Shown: positions 35,290 to 44,321 of the stretch, one piece after another
How positions within the stretch are numbered: position 1 is the first letter of the stretch
How the letters are laid out: the number at the start of each line of letters is the position of its first letter
Position numbers and translations under genes: made by a program
The notes under the pieces: model-generated
Seen by the model: the letters and a program-made list of their open reading frames with translations, nothing else
What the model was told of the DNA's origin: nothing
Databases searched by the model: none
Assembly: GCA_009377525.1 (NCBI GenBank)
Contig: WHTW01000020.1
Coordinates: forward strand, 1 to 64,000
Length of the DNA stretch: 64,000 nt
From: Rhodospirillales bacterium
GTDB taxonomy: Bacteria > Pseudomonadota > Alphaproteobacteria > Reyranellales > Reyranellaceae
Direction: 5' to 3'

Positions 35290-36131
35290 CCGAACACGCT
35301 GCAGCGCGCGACGAGATAGAGCAGATGCGGTTTGCCGATGCGCACGCGCCGGCGCGGCGGTGCCCAGCCCTCGGCCAGCATCCGCTGGAGCAGGGCGCGA
35401 TAGACGGCCGCCATCAGCCGCGGCGCCAGGAGGCGGCCGCGCGGCCTGGATCGCAGCAGCCGGTCGGCGGCGGAGAAGTGATCGAGCGCCTGCGCGGCCA
35501 GCGTCCGGCAAGCGCGATCGACGCGCGCGTCGCCGATCACGGCAGGCGGCTCGGTTGCATCGATCCCCGCCTGGATCAAATGCTCGCGCGGCAGGTAGAG
35601 GCGGCCGAGCGCGGCATCCTCGTCGAGATCACGCAGGATGTTGGTGAACTGCAGGGCATGGCCAAGCCGGTGGGCCAGCTCGCGGCCCGGCCCCTCATCC
35701 ATGCCGAAGACGCAGGTCGACAGACGTCCCACGGCACCGGCCACGCAGTCGCAATAGCGATCGAGGGTCGCAAGATCGGGCGCATGGATGTCCGACACGA
35801 CATCCATCTCCATGCCGTCGAGCACGCCGAGGAAGTCGGCCTTTTTCAAGCCGAAATCGCGCACCGGTCCCTGCAGGAAGGCTGCTTGCCCGGCCGGCCG
35901 GCCGGCGTACAGGGCATCGAGATCCTGCCGCCAGCGGGCGAGCTCTATCGCGCGCGCATCTCGCTGCCGCGTGCCGTCGTCGGCAATGTCGTCGACCAGG
36001 CGGCAATACATGTAGATCGCGAACATGGCCTCGCGCTGCGCCTTGGGCATGAGGCGCATCGCCGTGTAGAACGAGCTGCCGGAGATCCTGTTCCGGAAAT
36101 CCGCGGTATCGGCGTGCGTCACGCTCGTCAT
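35286..36131 (-). CDS. hpnD: Presqualene diphosphate synthase HpnD
   Basis: 281 residues of the squalene/phytoene synthase family. The first aspartate-rich motif is RLVDDIADD near residue 45 and the second is NILRDLDEDA near residue 165, flanked by the conserved RLYLPREHL. HpnD condenses two farnesyl diphosphates to presqualene diphosphate. It overlaps both hpnC and hpnE by four bases (ATGA on each side). Confidence 0.95.
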   Translation of the reverse strand: MTSVTHADTADFRNRISGSSFYTAMRLMPKAQREAMFAIYMYCRLVDDIADDGTRQRDARAIELARWRQDLDALYAGRPAGQAAFLQGPVRDFGLKKADFLGVLDGMEMDVVSDIHAPDLATLDRYCDCVAGAVGRLSTCVFGMDEGPGRELAHRLGHALQFTNILRDLDEDAALGRLYLPREHLIQAGIDATEPPAVIGDARVDRACRTLAAQALDHFSAADRLLRSRPRGRLLAPRLMAAVYRALLQRMLAEGWAPPRRRVRIGKPHLLYLVARCSVFG

Positions 36132-37015
36132 CCCTGGCTGCCGTGCAAGCCAGGCTGCCGGCTGGCGACGATCCGCACCAGTCGTCGCATCGCCACGACG
36201 AAGCCGCCGCGCAGGGCAAGGCCCGCGGCCTCGACGGCGTGGTGGTGCACGCGCTCCGACAACGGATCGCGGCGTTCCAGGCGGCGCACGAGGCTTACCG
36301 CCAACGCCTGGATGACACCGACTTCGAGCGCCAGCCGGCGATCGGCGATGCGCTCGGCAAAGGGCCGCGACCGGTCGAGCAGGTCACCGGCCCGCCGCGC
36401 CAGGCCGGCAATCGCCCGGCGCAGGCCGGGCGATCCCCGCCGGGCGGAAAGGCAGTCGACGTGCAGTCCCTCGACAGCCAGGCAATCGATCGGAATGTAG
36501 ACACGGTCGAGGGTACGGTAATCCTTCGCGCAATCCTGCAAATGATTGATCACCTGCAGCGCCGCGCATAGCGCGTCGTTGAGCGGCCACAGCGCGTCCG
36601 ACTCGCCGTGCAGGTCGAGGACGAACCGGCCGACCGGCGCAGCCGACAAGCGGCAATAGTCCATGAGCTCGGACCAATCGGCGTAGCGCCGCTTGGTGAC
36701 GTCGCTTCGGAAGGCCTCGAGGAGATCGAGCGCATGCCGGTCTGGAAGACCCCTGGCCTGCAGGGCCAGTCTCAGCATTTCACCTTCCGTGCTGGCGCCC
36801 GTCTCGCCGCGCAGTCCCGCCTCCAGCCGATCCAGGTGCTCGAGCTTCTGCTCGGAGGCAGCCGTTTCGTGGTCAGCGATATCATCGGCCGCCCGCGCGA
36901 AGCGATAGAAGGCGAGAATCGTCGAACGCAGCTCGGCGCGGACGAGGCGCGAGGCCACGGGAAAATTCTCGTCCCGATGCCCCTTGCCGGAGGCGAAGTC
37001 GGCAGCGCCGGTCAC
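36128..37015 (-). CDS. hpnC: Hydroxysqualene synthase HpnC
   Basis: 295 residues from GTG 37015, which overlaps the stop of hpnB in GTGA. It shares the squalene-synthase fold with HpnD: FARAADDIADHE near residue 40 and NHLQDCAKDYRTLDRVYIP near residue 175. HpnC converts presqualene diphosphate to hydroxysqualene. Initiation at GTG instead of ATG could lower its output relative to HpnD. Confidence 0.94.
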   Translation of the reverse strand: MTGAADFASGKGHRDENFPVASRLVRAELRSTILAFYRFARAADDIADHETAASEQKLEHLDRLEAGLRGETGASTEGEMLRLALQARGLPDRHALDLLEAFRSDVTKRRYADWSELMDYCRLSAAPVGRFVLDLHGESDALWPLNDALCAALQVINHLQDCAKDYRTLDRVYIPIDCLAVEGLHVDCLSARRGSPGLRRAIAGLARRAGDLLDRSRPFAERIADRRLALEVGVIQALAVSLVRRLERRDPLSERVHHHAVEAAGLALRGGFVVAMRRLVRIVASRQPGLHGSQG

Positions 37016-38160
37016 GCGTCGCCCGCCATGGCCTGGACGCGGCCCTTCCACAAGCCGCCGCGGCCGCGCCAGAAGTCGACCGCCGACTGCAAGGTGAAGC
37101 ATGCATAGGCCGCGCCGATGGCGGGCAGCGCCAGCCCCCAGAGCGGCGACCGGCGATAGAAGCGCAGCATCGGCTGGAAGGTGAGCGCCATCGCCAACCA
37201 GGCGCACAATCCCAGCCAACGCGCCGGTCCGTCGTGAAGAACCACAAGCAGCGGCGGCGCGAGATAGACCAAAGCCATCGCGGCAACCGTGCCTGCCAGT
37301 GCGAGCGGCGAGTAGCCGAGCTGAGCGTAGGCCGAGCGCGAGATCATGCCGCCGATCTTCACGAAGCCGCCGTAGGGCCGCAAACTCGTGGCGCGCCTCG
37401 TCAGGCCGAGCCAGATCGGTCCCTGGTCCTTCAGGCGACGCGCCAGCGCACAGTCGTCGATGATTTCGGAGCTGATCGCCGCAATCCCGCCGGCGCGGTC
37501 CAAGGCGTCCCGCCGCACCAGCGTGCATCCGCCGGCGGCAGCGGCCGTCCTGCAATCCCGCCGCGCGACCCAGCCGAACGGATAGAGCATCTGAAAGAAA
37601 TAGATGAAAGCCGGAATGAGGAACCGCTCGGCCCAGCTCGTGCAGGAGAGCTCGGCCATCAGGGAGACCAGGACGCTGCCGTCATGTTCGGCGCGCGCGA
37701 CCAGCGTGCCGAGATTGTCCGGGGCGTGGCCGATATCGGCATCGGTCAGCAGGAAATAGTCGACGGCGTCACCCTGGGCATTGGCATGCCGAATCCCCTG
37801 TTCCAGAGCCCAAAGCTTGCCGGTCCATCCAGCCGGCAGCTCCGCGCCGGAAAGCACATCGAGGCGTCGTCCACCTTCGACGGTCGGCGCGACGGCAGCA
37901 GTGCCGTCGCTGCTGCCATCATCGACCAGTACGACGCGGAACGGCCCGGCATAGTCCTGGCGCAGCAGGCTGCCAAGGGATCGCACGATCACATCTGCCT
38001 CATTGCGGGCAGGAACGACGGCCACCACGGCGGGCCAGCGTGCCGGCGGCGCAGGCACGCCGTCATCGCGTTCGCGCGCCAGCCAGAACCCGCCGCGGGC
38101 GACGACCAGGTAGACCCAGATCACCAGGGCGATGAGTCCCACGGCGGTCCATAAGCTCAT
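37012..38160 (-). CDS. hpnB: Hopanoid-associated glycosyltransferase HpnB
   Basis: 382 residues. An N-terminal membrane segment (VGLIALVIWVYLVV) precedes a GT2-type catalytic domain with VVPARNEAD, VLVDDGSSDGT and LTDADIGH; EIIDDCALARRLKD is the acceptor-side Asp motif. Three or more C-terminal membrane helices follow. HpnB is linked to hopanoid clusters by context, and its sugar and acceptor are not firmly known. ATGA overlap with hpnA and GTGA overlap with hpnC. Confidence 0.92.
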   Translation of the reverse strand: MSLWTAVGLIALVIWVYLVVARGGFWLARERDDGVPAPPARWPAVVAVVPARNEADVIVRSLGSLLRQDYAGPFRVVLVDDGSSDGTAAVAPTVEGGRRLDVLSGAELPAGWTGKLWALEQGIRHANAQGDAVDYFLLTDADIGHAPDNLGTLVARAEHDGSVLVSLMAELSCTSWAERFLIPAFIYFFQMLYPFGWVARRDCRTAAAAGGCTLVRRDALDRAGGIAAISSEIIDDCALARRLKDQGPIWLGLTRRATSLRPYGGFVKIGGMISRSAYAQLGYSPLALAGTVAAMALVYLAPPLLVVLHDGPARWLGLCAWLAMALTFQPMLRFYRRSPLWGLALPAIGAAYACFTLQSAVDFWRGRGGLWKGRVQAMAGDA

Positions 38161-39170
38161 GTCAGGTACCCGGCAGCACGGAACCACGACAGCGCGTCGG
38201 CGACACCTTGCTGGTATGGCCGGCTGCGATAGCCGAGCTCGCGTTCGGCCTTGGCGGAGGTGAAGAACATGCGATGTCTCGACATCCGCAGGCCGTCCAA
38301 AGTCAGTAGCGGCTCCCTGCCAGTCACGCGCGCGGCGGCCTCTGCGGCGTAGGCCAACGGCACCAACGGCGCACGCGGCAGCCGAAGCCGCGGCGCCTTG
38401 CGGCCGGCCAGGCCGGCGATCGTCGCGAGCAGTTGTTGCAGGGTAAGGTTCTCGCCGCCAAGGATATAGCGTTCGCCGATGCGTCCCCGCTCGAAGGCCA
38501 GCAGATGCCCGGCGGCGACGTCGTCGACGTGAACGAAGTTCAATCCCGTGTCGACGAACGCCGGAATCCTGCCGCGCGCCGCGTCGAGCAGGATACGGCC
38601 GGTCGGCGTCGGCCGGATATCGCGTGGCCCGATGGGCGTCGTGGGGCTGACGATGATCGCCGGCAATCCGTCACGCAAGATCATCTCCTCGACGGCGCGC
38701 TCGGCCATGGTCTTGCTGCGCTTGTAGACGCCGATCGCCTCGTGCGGCGAGAGTGCGGCCGTCTCGTCGACCGGAACCGTGGCGCCCGCCACGCGCAGCG
38801 CGGCAACGCTGCTGGTATAGACAATGCGTTCGACGCCGGCAGCCAACGCCTCACGCTTGAGGTTCAACGTGCCTTCGACATTGGCGCGCATGATCACGGA
38901 AGGATCGCGGGCCCACAGACGATAGTCGGCCGCGACATGAAACAGGTATCGGACACCCTTCAGCGCAGCCTTGAGGGACTGCCGGTCGGTGAGATCGCCG
39001 ACGACAACCTCGCAGTCGAGGCCGAGGAAATTGTCGCGCGGGCTGGTGGCGCGAACGAGGGCGCGAACGCGCGCACCACGTCCGGTCAGGGCGCGCACGA
39101 CGGCCGATCCCAAGAAGCCCGATCCGCCGGTTACGAGGGTCAAATCGCCCGGCCGCAAGGAGACACTCAT
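38157..39170 (-). CDS. hpnA: Hopanoid-associated sugar epimerase HpnA
   Basis: 337 residues of the extended SDR/NAD-dependent epimerase family: nucleotide-binding TGGSGFLGSAV near residue 15, catalytic YKRSK (Tyr-x-x-x-Lys) near residue 150, preceded by TSSVAAL. It is the first gene of the seven-gene hopanoid chain. Its role in hopanoid modification is inferred from conserved linkage. A candidate promoter lies 34-61 bases upstream. Confidence 0.94.
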   Translation of the reverse strand: MSVSLRPGDLTLVTGGSGFLGSAVVRALTGRGARVRALVRATSPRDNFLGLDCEVVVGDLTDRQSLKAALKGVRYLFHVAADYRLWARDPSVIMRANVEGTLNLKREALAAGVERIVYTSSVAALRVAGATVPVDETAALSPHEAIGVYKRSKTMAERAVEEMILRDGLPAIIVSPTTPIGPRDIRPTPTGRILLDAARGRIPAFVDTGLNFVHVDDVAAGHLLAFERGRIGERYILGGENLTLQQLLATIAGLAGRKAPRLRLPRAPLVPLAYAAEAAARVTGREPLLTLDGLRMSRHRMFFTSAKAERELGYRSRPYQQGVADALSWFRAAGYLT

Positions 39171-39203
39171 GACAGGTACCTTCGGCGCCGCGAATTAGTG
39201 CGA

Positions 39204-39231
39204 AGTATGACAATACCCGATGATTTCGCAA
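39204..39231 (-). promoter_or_regulatory. Candidate promoter of the hpn operon
   Basis: On the minus strand, TTGCGA (39231-39226) and CATACT (39209-39204) are separated by 16 bases, each matching four of six positions of the sigma-70 boxes, 34 bases before the hpnA start. The region lies between the ferritin-like gene stop and hpnA. It is a visual match only. Confidence 0.3.
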
Positions 39232-39264
39232 TTTGCAGGGGTGCTATTCTGCCCTGTCGAGCGC

Positions 39265-40294
39265 CTAACGCCCGATCCGCAACCAGAGTTTGCCGATAGC
39301 GAGCACAAATCGTGCTGCCGCGGGTATCGTGGTCGGCCGGCACAAACGGGGGTCATATCCCGCCAGGCGGCGATCGTTCTCCTGCAAGCACAACTGCATG
39401 AGGTCGAGGATGCCGATCTTGACGGGCGTGACCGCTTGCGCACCGTTGACGGTGAAGTTGGAGTCCTGCTTTACACCCTTGCCCTTGGTGTCCATGCCGC
39501 GGGCCAGTCCGACGCGCAGCCAGGCGATGTAGACCCAAACGGCCACCGACACGCAGCTCGAAACGGATGCGACGCCACCAGGGCAGGTTGGCGCGATGCC
39601 ATGCCAGCCAGTTCGCGAAGAACAGGATGTGACGGCATTCCTCCTGGATGACGGGTTCGAATGTCTCGACCAGCTCCGCCGGAAAGAAGCCGGATCGCCG
39701 CGCCAGGTCGAAAAGTCCGAAAGCGAAGAAGCTGTCGATCGACTCGGAATAGCCCGTCACGAGGAAGGCCCATTGACGATCGCGTGGCGGCTCGCAAGGC
39801 AACTCTTCCGCCAGCGCGATGCCGTACGCGCTCACCAGATGGCCGAGCACCTCCTTATGGCGATTCTCCTCCCAGGCATTCAGCATGATGGCACGGCGGA
39901 ACTCCGCATCCTCCAGGCCATCGGCATAGGCAGCGAAATTCAGACGCGCCCGGCCCTCCGTCTGCACCGCTATGTCCCAGATGGGCGGCGCTTTCAAACG
40001 CTGCAGCTCGTCAGGACTGAGGGCCGGCCAGGCAATCACTGAAGGGCGATATGGGTTGAATGTCTCCTGGAACATCGCGCAGGTCGCCCGTTTGTGGGCT
40101 GCGGATCCCGGATGCAGGGGGCCTATCTCCACGCTTGTCCAATGGCGCGCGATCCGATCGGCCGCTTCAACGTTCGCCGATGTGACGGGATGCTTGGCGC
40201 TTGCAGGAGGAACGAAACGCAACACCAATTCCTCAATGAGTCGCGCGGCGCCACCCTCGAGCACATCGCTCGCAATTGACTTCGTTACGGACAT
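39265..40294 (-). pseudogene. Ferritin-like diiron protein, one frameshift
   Basis: ATG 40294 opens a 343-codon gene interrupted by one shift near 39551-39556. Before it the sequence ends RIRFELR; after it the same protein clearly continues as VSVAVWVYIAWLRVGLARGMD. Two ExxRH-type motifs, WEENRHKE and QEECRHILFF, are the iron ligands of the ferritin-like diiron superfamily. Before the shift lies a long helical domain and after it a hydrophobic helix, so it may sit at the membrane as some diiron oxidases do. It is on the same strand as hpnA, 94 bases upstream. Adding one base repairs the gene. Confidence 0.7.
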
Positions 40295-40566
40295 TGACGC
40301 GAGCCTTTCCCCACTTGCTCATCGCGGCAGCGAAACAGACATAAAATACCGGCTTTGCCCTGCGCATGATAGCGACCGGCGTCTTGCCGATATCAACAAT
40401 GTCGGGCTCACGTCGGGCCGGTCTCAACGGGAACGTCGAGAAGTCCGTCACCGAACTACCCCATACACAGGTATGTCCCCCCACCCGCTCACAACTGGAG
40501 CGTTTTCCCTCGCAACGTGTTGCGGACGGCGACATTCACCCAGTGTCACACCTTGGAGGGGATGCG

Positions 40567-40887
40567 ATGTACCTCGCTCGCTTTTCGTACGACGTACTGC
40601 CCGTGAACCGCCAGCGCGCGATCGACTTCATCCTGCGCGAGGTCAAGGCCGCCCGCAGCGACGGTCTCAATGCCCGGCTGCTGGTGCCGCTGACGCGCCA
40701 CCACGACAGCGCCGCCCTGCAGTTCGAGCTCGAGCTGGCGCGTCTCGACCAGCTCGACCAGTTCCGCGAGCGCGGCGTCGGCACGGGCGAGGAGACCGGC
40801 AACTGGATGCGGGCCTTCAGCGAGATCCTGGTGTCTCCGCCGGTGGTCGAGATTCTTCGGGTGGCCGAAGCGCAACAGGCATCGTAG
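40567..40887 (+). CDS. Small alpha/beta-barrel-like hypothetical protein
   Basis: 106 residues from ATG 40567 behind TTGGAGGGG. The pattern of short strands and amphipathic helices (MYLARFSYDV, then LVPLTRHHDSAALQFELEL) looks like a dimeric alpha/beta-barrel (NIPSNAP/ABM-like) protein. It converges on the Rieske oxygenase gene with ten bases between stops. Upstream, a perfect CGCAAC-GT-GTTGCG palindrome lies at 40511-40524. Function unknown. Confidence 0.6.
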   Translation: MYLARFSYDVLPVNRQRAIDFILREVKAARSDGLNARLLVPLTRHHDSAALQFELELARLDQLDQFRERGVGTGEETGNWMRAFSEILVSPPVVEILRVAEAQQAS

Positions 40888-40897
40888 CAGCCATCAC

Positions 40898-42058
40898 TCA
40901 GACGGGCTCGGCGCGCGTCTCGCCGAGCCGATGCGCCTTCAGCTTCTCGACGTGCTCCGTCAGGTGGCGGTGGAAATGGCCGATGGCCTGTTCGTAGTGA
41001 CCGAAGGTGAAATGCGTATTCGCGCCCGAAGCCAGTCCGGCCTGGATGGCACACGCCGCCTGCCGGTCTTCCGTCAAACCGGCGTCCTGCACGAAACTGG
41101 CGTCGCGCCGGGCCTCGGCGATATCGAGCGGCTTGCCGTTCTTCAGTCGCGGGGCGAGCTGATAGATGACCCAATGCGTTTCCGAGGGTGTCACCGGCTC
41201 CAGGATGATGAGCATCGCGTGACTGGACAGGAAACTGACATGCATATTGGGGAAGAGCTGATGCACATCGGTGATGCGCTCCTGGACGCTCCACGCCTCG
41301 CGCGGCATCTGGCGCAGCTTTTCGATGCGGCGGAACGGAAAGACGATGCGTGAATTGCGGCCGTGCAGCTCGACCACGTTCAGGTTGTCGTAGCCGTAAG
41401 GATAGAAGGACTGATTGTGGAGCGCCTTGATGTGATAGCCCTCCATGGACGTCTCGCCGAGCAGCTTCCAGTTGGCCTTGTCGTCGAACTCGATGTTGTT
41501 GAAGAGAACCCAATCGGGCGGCAGCAGGTCCGGCACGTCCGGCAAAGCACCGTCGGAGAGCGGCGTCTCCTGCGTCACGAAGACGAGACCGCCTTTCTCG
41601 TGCACCGGCACCGGCACGAGGCCGTGCGCTTCCTTGTCCAGTCCGGGAAAGCCCTCCTCGCCGGGAACATGGCGCAACGCACCGTCGAGACCGTAGGTCC
41701 AGGCATGATAAGGGCAGGCGAAGGCGCGCTTGCAGCCCTCGCCTTCCTCGAGCTTCATGCCGCGGTGACGGCAGGCATTGCGGAAGCCCCGGGCGATCCC
41801 GTCGGTTCCGCGCACCACCAGAAGCGGCGTGCCGACGCTCGTGCGCGCGATGTACGAGCCGGGTTCGGCCAAGGCCGCGGAGGGACAGAAGGCCATCGGC
41901 ACGCGGCGCAGCACGTCCAGCTCGGCCGCAAAGCGCTCTGGGCAGGTATAGTTCGCGGCCGGCTCGCGCCACACCGACGTGCCCTTGTCCGTCGACTTGC
42001 CGTCGACATGCGCCAGAATGCGATCGACCAGGTCGACGTCGTTGAGAAGAGCGCTCAT
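40898..42058 (-). CDS. Rieske aromatic-ring-hydroxylating oxygenase, alpha subunit
   Basis: 386 residues from ATG 42058, preceded by GGAAAAG. The Rieske [2Fe-2S] ligands are CRHRGM and CPYHAW, 17 residues apart, and the mononuclear iron site starts with EGYHIKALH (His-x4-His), the carboxylate ligand coming later. It would oxidise an aromatic or a quaternary-amine-type substrate and needs a reductase partner that is not in the window. It is divergent from the cyclase-FHA gene across 300 bases in which no other gene is seen. Confidence 0.9.
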   Translation of the reverse strand: MSALLNDVDLVDRILAHVDGKSTDKGTSVWREPAANYTCPERFAAELDVLRRVPMAFCPSAALAEPGSYIARTSVGTPLLVVRGTDGIARGFRNACRHRGMKLEEGEGCKRAFACPYHAWTYGLDGALRHVPGEEGFPGLDKEAHGLVPVPVHEKGGLVFVTQETPLSDGALPDVPDLLPPDWVLFNNIEFDDKANWKLLGETSMEGYHIKALHNQSFYPYGYDNLNVVELHGRNSRIVFPFRRIEKLRQMPREAWSVQERITDVHQLFPNMHVSFLSSHAMLIILEPVTPSETHWVIYQLAPRLKNGKPLDIAEARRDASFVQDAGLTEDRQAACAIQAGLASGANTHFTFGHYEQAIGHFHRHLTEHVEKLKAHRLGETRAEPV

Positions 42059-42332
42059 CTTTTCCTTCCGCTGTGCAGGCTCGAAATGCGTGGTGGCCGG
42101 CGTGTAGGTAACAGAATGCGTGCTGGGACGGGAGCCGCGGCTCTGCCCGTGGCGCCAAGTCCGATGCCCGCTTGTTTGACAGGCGGGCCTCCGGGGCCTG
42201 AAAATTCTCCGGCAGGCCAAAAGGCCGATGCGATGAATTCGTTTCTGCCGCGCCGGCTGCCGCAGCGGTCGGACAAGGTCACCGGGCTTTCGTTCCACTT
42301 CCTTACCTGTGTTGCAACAAAAGGGCGTCTCC

Positions 42333-42352
42333 CTCCTTACCGCTCCTTACCG
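42333..42352. repeat. Tandem decamer upstream of cyclase-FHA gene
   Basis: CTCCTTACCG occurs twice in direct tandem, ending seven bases before ATG 42359, and the core TCCTTACC occurs a third time at 42300-42307. The repeats fill the place of the ribosome site and could bind a regulator or an RNA. Confidence 0.5.
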
Positions 42353-42358
42353 GTAGCC

Positions 42359-43255
42359 ATGACACGTTCCGAACGGCGACTGTCTGCAATCCTGCATGCC
42401 GATCTTGCCGGCTTCGTGCGCCTGGTGGAGGCCGAGGAAGACCTGACTTTCGAGCACCTCCGGTCAGCGCGCAGCAAGATCTGGCAGCCAGCCATTGAAA
42501 GTGCCGGGGGCTACCTGGTTCACAGTACGGGCGACTCCCTGCTCGCCGAGTTCGGCTCGGCGGTCGCCGCCGTCCAGGTGGCCATCGACATCCAAGAGCA
42601 CATGGCGCGGTTCAACGAGGGTCTCGCCGAGGAGCAGCGGCTCCTGTTCCGCATCGGCGTCCATCTCGGCGAGATCATCATGGACGAGGCAAATCACGAT
42701 ATCTTCGGCGACGGCGTGAACCTGGCCGAACGCATCCAGGTGCTGGCCGAACCGGGCGGGATCGCCGTCTCGCGCGCGGTACGCGACGTCGCCAAGCTGC
42801 GGGACGACTATGCCTATGTCGACGGCGGCGAGCATCGGGCCAAGCACGTCAGCCGCCCCCTGCACATCTACCGGGTCCGGGCCCGCGAGAGCTCCGCCAC
42901 GGTGCAGAGCAGGCCGGTGCCCTTGCGGGGGATCTTCCATTTTCACGGTGTCGACGTCAGTGGGCGCAAATTCGGCTTCGACGTGCCAATGGACGAGCTG
43001 GTGAAACGGAAGCAAAGCGTGGTGATCGGCCGGGATTCCAGCCAATGTGACGTCGTCCTGTCGAATACGTCAGTTTCCAGGCGTCACGCGCGACTGAGCG
43101 TGGGCAAGAACAACACCCTGCAGATCGAGGACGTCGGATCGACCAACGGCACCGCGATCAATGGCACGCCGATCGCACCCGGGTTGTCACGACCTCTTGA
43201 GCCAGGATCGACGCTCAAACTGGGAGATATCGAACTCGTCGTCCGCTACGACTGA
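42359..43255 (+). CDS. Class III adenylate/guanylate cyclase fused to FHA domain
   Basis: 298 residues from ATG 42359. Residues 7-165 are a class III cyclase catalytic domain: metal-binding Asp in ILHADLAGF and in STGDSLLAEF, and the transition-state Asn/Arg in GVNLAERI. Residues 205-298 form an FHA domain (VIGRDSSQCDVVL, SVSRRHARL, DVGSTNGTAING), which binds phosphothreonine. Nothing suggests membrane segments, so it is a cytoplasmic enzyme probably placed or controlled by a phosphorylated partner. No Ser/Thr kinase is seen nearby. Few purine-selecting residues can be assigned by eye, so cAMP versus cGMP is open. Confidence 0.88.
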   Translation: MTRSERRLSAILHADLAGFVRLVEAEEDLTFEHLRSARSKIWQPAIESAGGYLVHSTGDSLLAEFGSAVAAVQVAIDIQEHMARFNEGLAEEQRLLFRIGVHLGEIIMDEANHDIFGDGVNLAERIQVLAEPGGIAVSRAVRDVAKLRDDYAYVDGGEHRAKHVSRPLHIYRVRARESSATVQSRPVPLRGIFHFHGVDVSGRKFGFDVPMDELVKRKQSVVIGRDSSQCDVVLSNTSVSRRHARLSVGKNNTLQIEDVGSTNGTAINGTPIAPGLSRPLEPGSTLKLGDIELVVRYD

Positions 43256-43364
43256 AGCGGTTCCCGATCAGGTTTGCTGCCAGAACGGCAGCCCTGGCCG
43301 CCGCGCAAGGACCAGCTGTCCGGGCAGATCAACGAGGGCGACTGTGACCCGAGGAGGTGCTGGC

Positions 43365-44321
43365 TTGATCCCTGCCGAAAGTCCGTCCCGCAGCGCACCC
43401 GGAGCCTTCGTCGTCGTCGACTGGGGCAGCAGCAGCTTTCGCGGCTGGATGATGGCGGCCGACGGCGCGGCGCTGGCGGAAAGCCGCGGCGGCGAAGGCA
43501 TGCTGCACTGTGCCGGCAACGGCGACGGAGGCTTCGCGCCGGTGCTGCGCGATCACCTCGCGCGGCTCGGCGCTCCGGAAGGAGCCCCTGTCCTGATCTG
43601 CGGCATGGCGGGCGCGCGGCAGGGCTGGGCCGAAGCACCTTATATACGGACACCGACGCGGCTCGATGCCCTGCACGAGGGCGCCATCCGAATCGACACG
43701 CCCGGCGACATCCGCATCCTGCCCGGCATCGCCCAGGCGCACGCCGACCGGCCCGACGTCATGCGCGGGGAGGAAACGCAGCTTCTAGGCGTGACCGAGC
43801 CCGACTTCAGCGGCCTCGTCTGCATCCCCGGCACGCACAGCAAATGGGTGGGGATCGAAGACGGCCGCATCGTCGAGTTCTCGACCTACATGACCGGCGA
43901 GCTGTTCTCGACGATCGCCGAGCACAGCATCCTCGCCCACGCGGTCGAGGCGGCGGGTGCGGCGCCGACGGACAGTCAGCCGTTCCAAGAGGGCCTGTCG
44001 ACGGCGCTGGCCGAGCCCACGGCATTGACCGTGTCGCTGTTCCGGCTGCGGGCTGCACAGCTCCTGGGGTTCGAGCAGCGCGCCGATGGCGCGGCGCGGC
44101 TGTCCGGCCTCCTGATCGGAACCGAGCTCGCCGATGCGCGACGCAGACATGGACCGCTGCGATCGGTGCGGCTGATCGCGGCCGGCGCCCTCGGACGACT
44201 CTATGAGGCCGCGCTCGTCGGGCAGGGGCTCGACGTGACGACGGTCGATGCCGAGCAGGCGTCGCGGCGCGGCCTTGCCAAGGCCGCCCTCGCGATCTGG
44301 AGAGCAAGGGCTGCGACGTGA
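43365..44321 (+). CDS. dgoK: 2-dehydro-3-deoxygalactonokinase
   Basis: 318 residues from TTG 43365, chosen because GAGGAGG lies seven bases before it. The family hallmarks FVVVDWGSSSFRGW, GMAGARQGW, LPGIAQ, RGEETQLLG and CIPGTHSKWV are all present. It phosphorylates 2-keto-3-deoxygalactonate in the DeLey-Doudoroff galactose pathway. The stop overlaps the next gene in GTGA, the usual dgoK-dgoA arrangement. Rare TTG initiation may limit expression. Confidence 0.92.
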   Translation: MIPAESPSRSAPGAFVVVDWGSSSFRGWMMAADGAALAESRGGEGMLHCAGNGDGGFAPVLRDHLARLGAPEGAPVLICGMAGARQGWAEAPYIRTPTRLDALHEGAIRIDTPGDIRILPGIAQAHADRPDVMRGEETQLLGVTEPDFSGLVCIPGTHSKWVGIEDGRIVEFSTYMTGELFSTIAEHSILAHAVEAAGAAPTDSQPFQEGLSTALAEPTALTVSLFRLRAAQLLGFEQRADGAARLSGLLIGTELADARRRHGPLRSVRLIAAGALGRLYEAALVGQGLDVTTVDAEQASRRGLAKAALAIWRARAAT

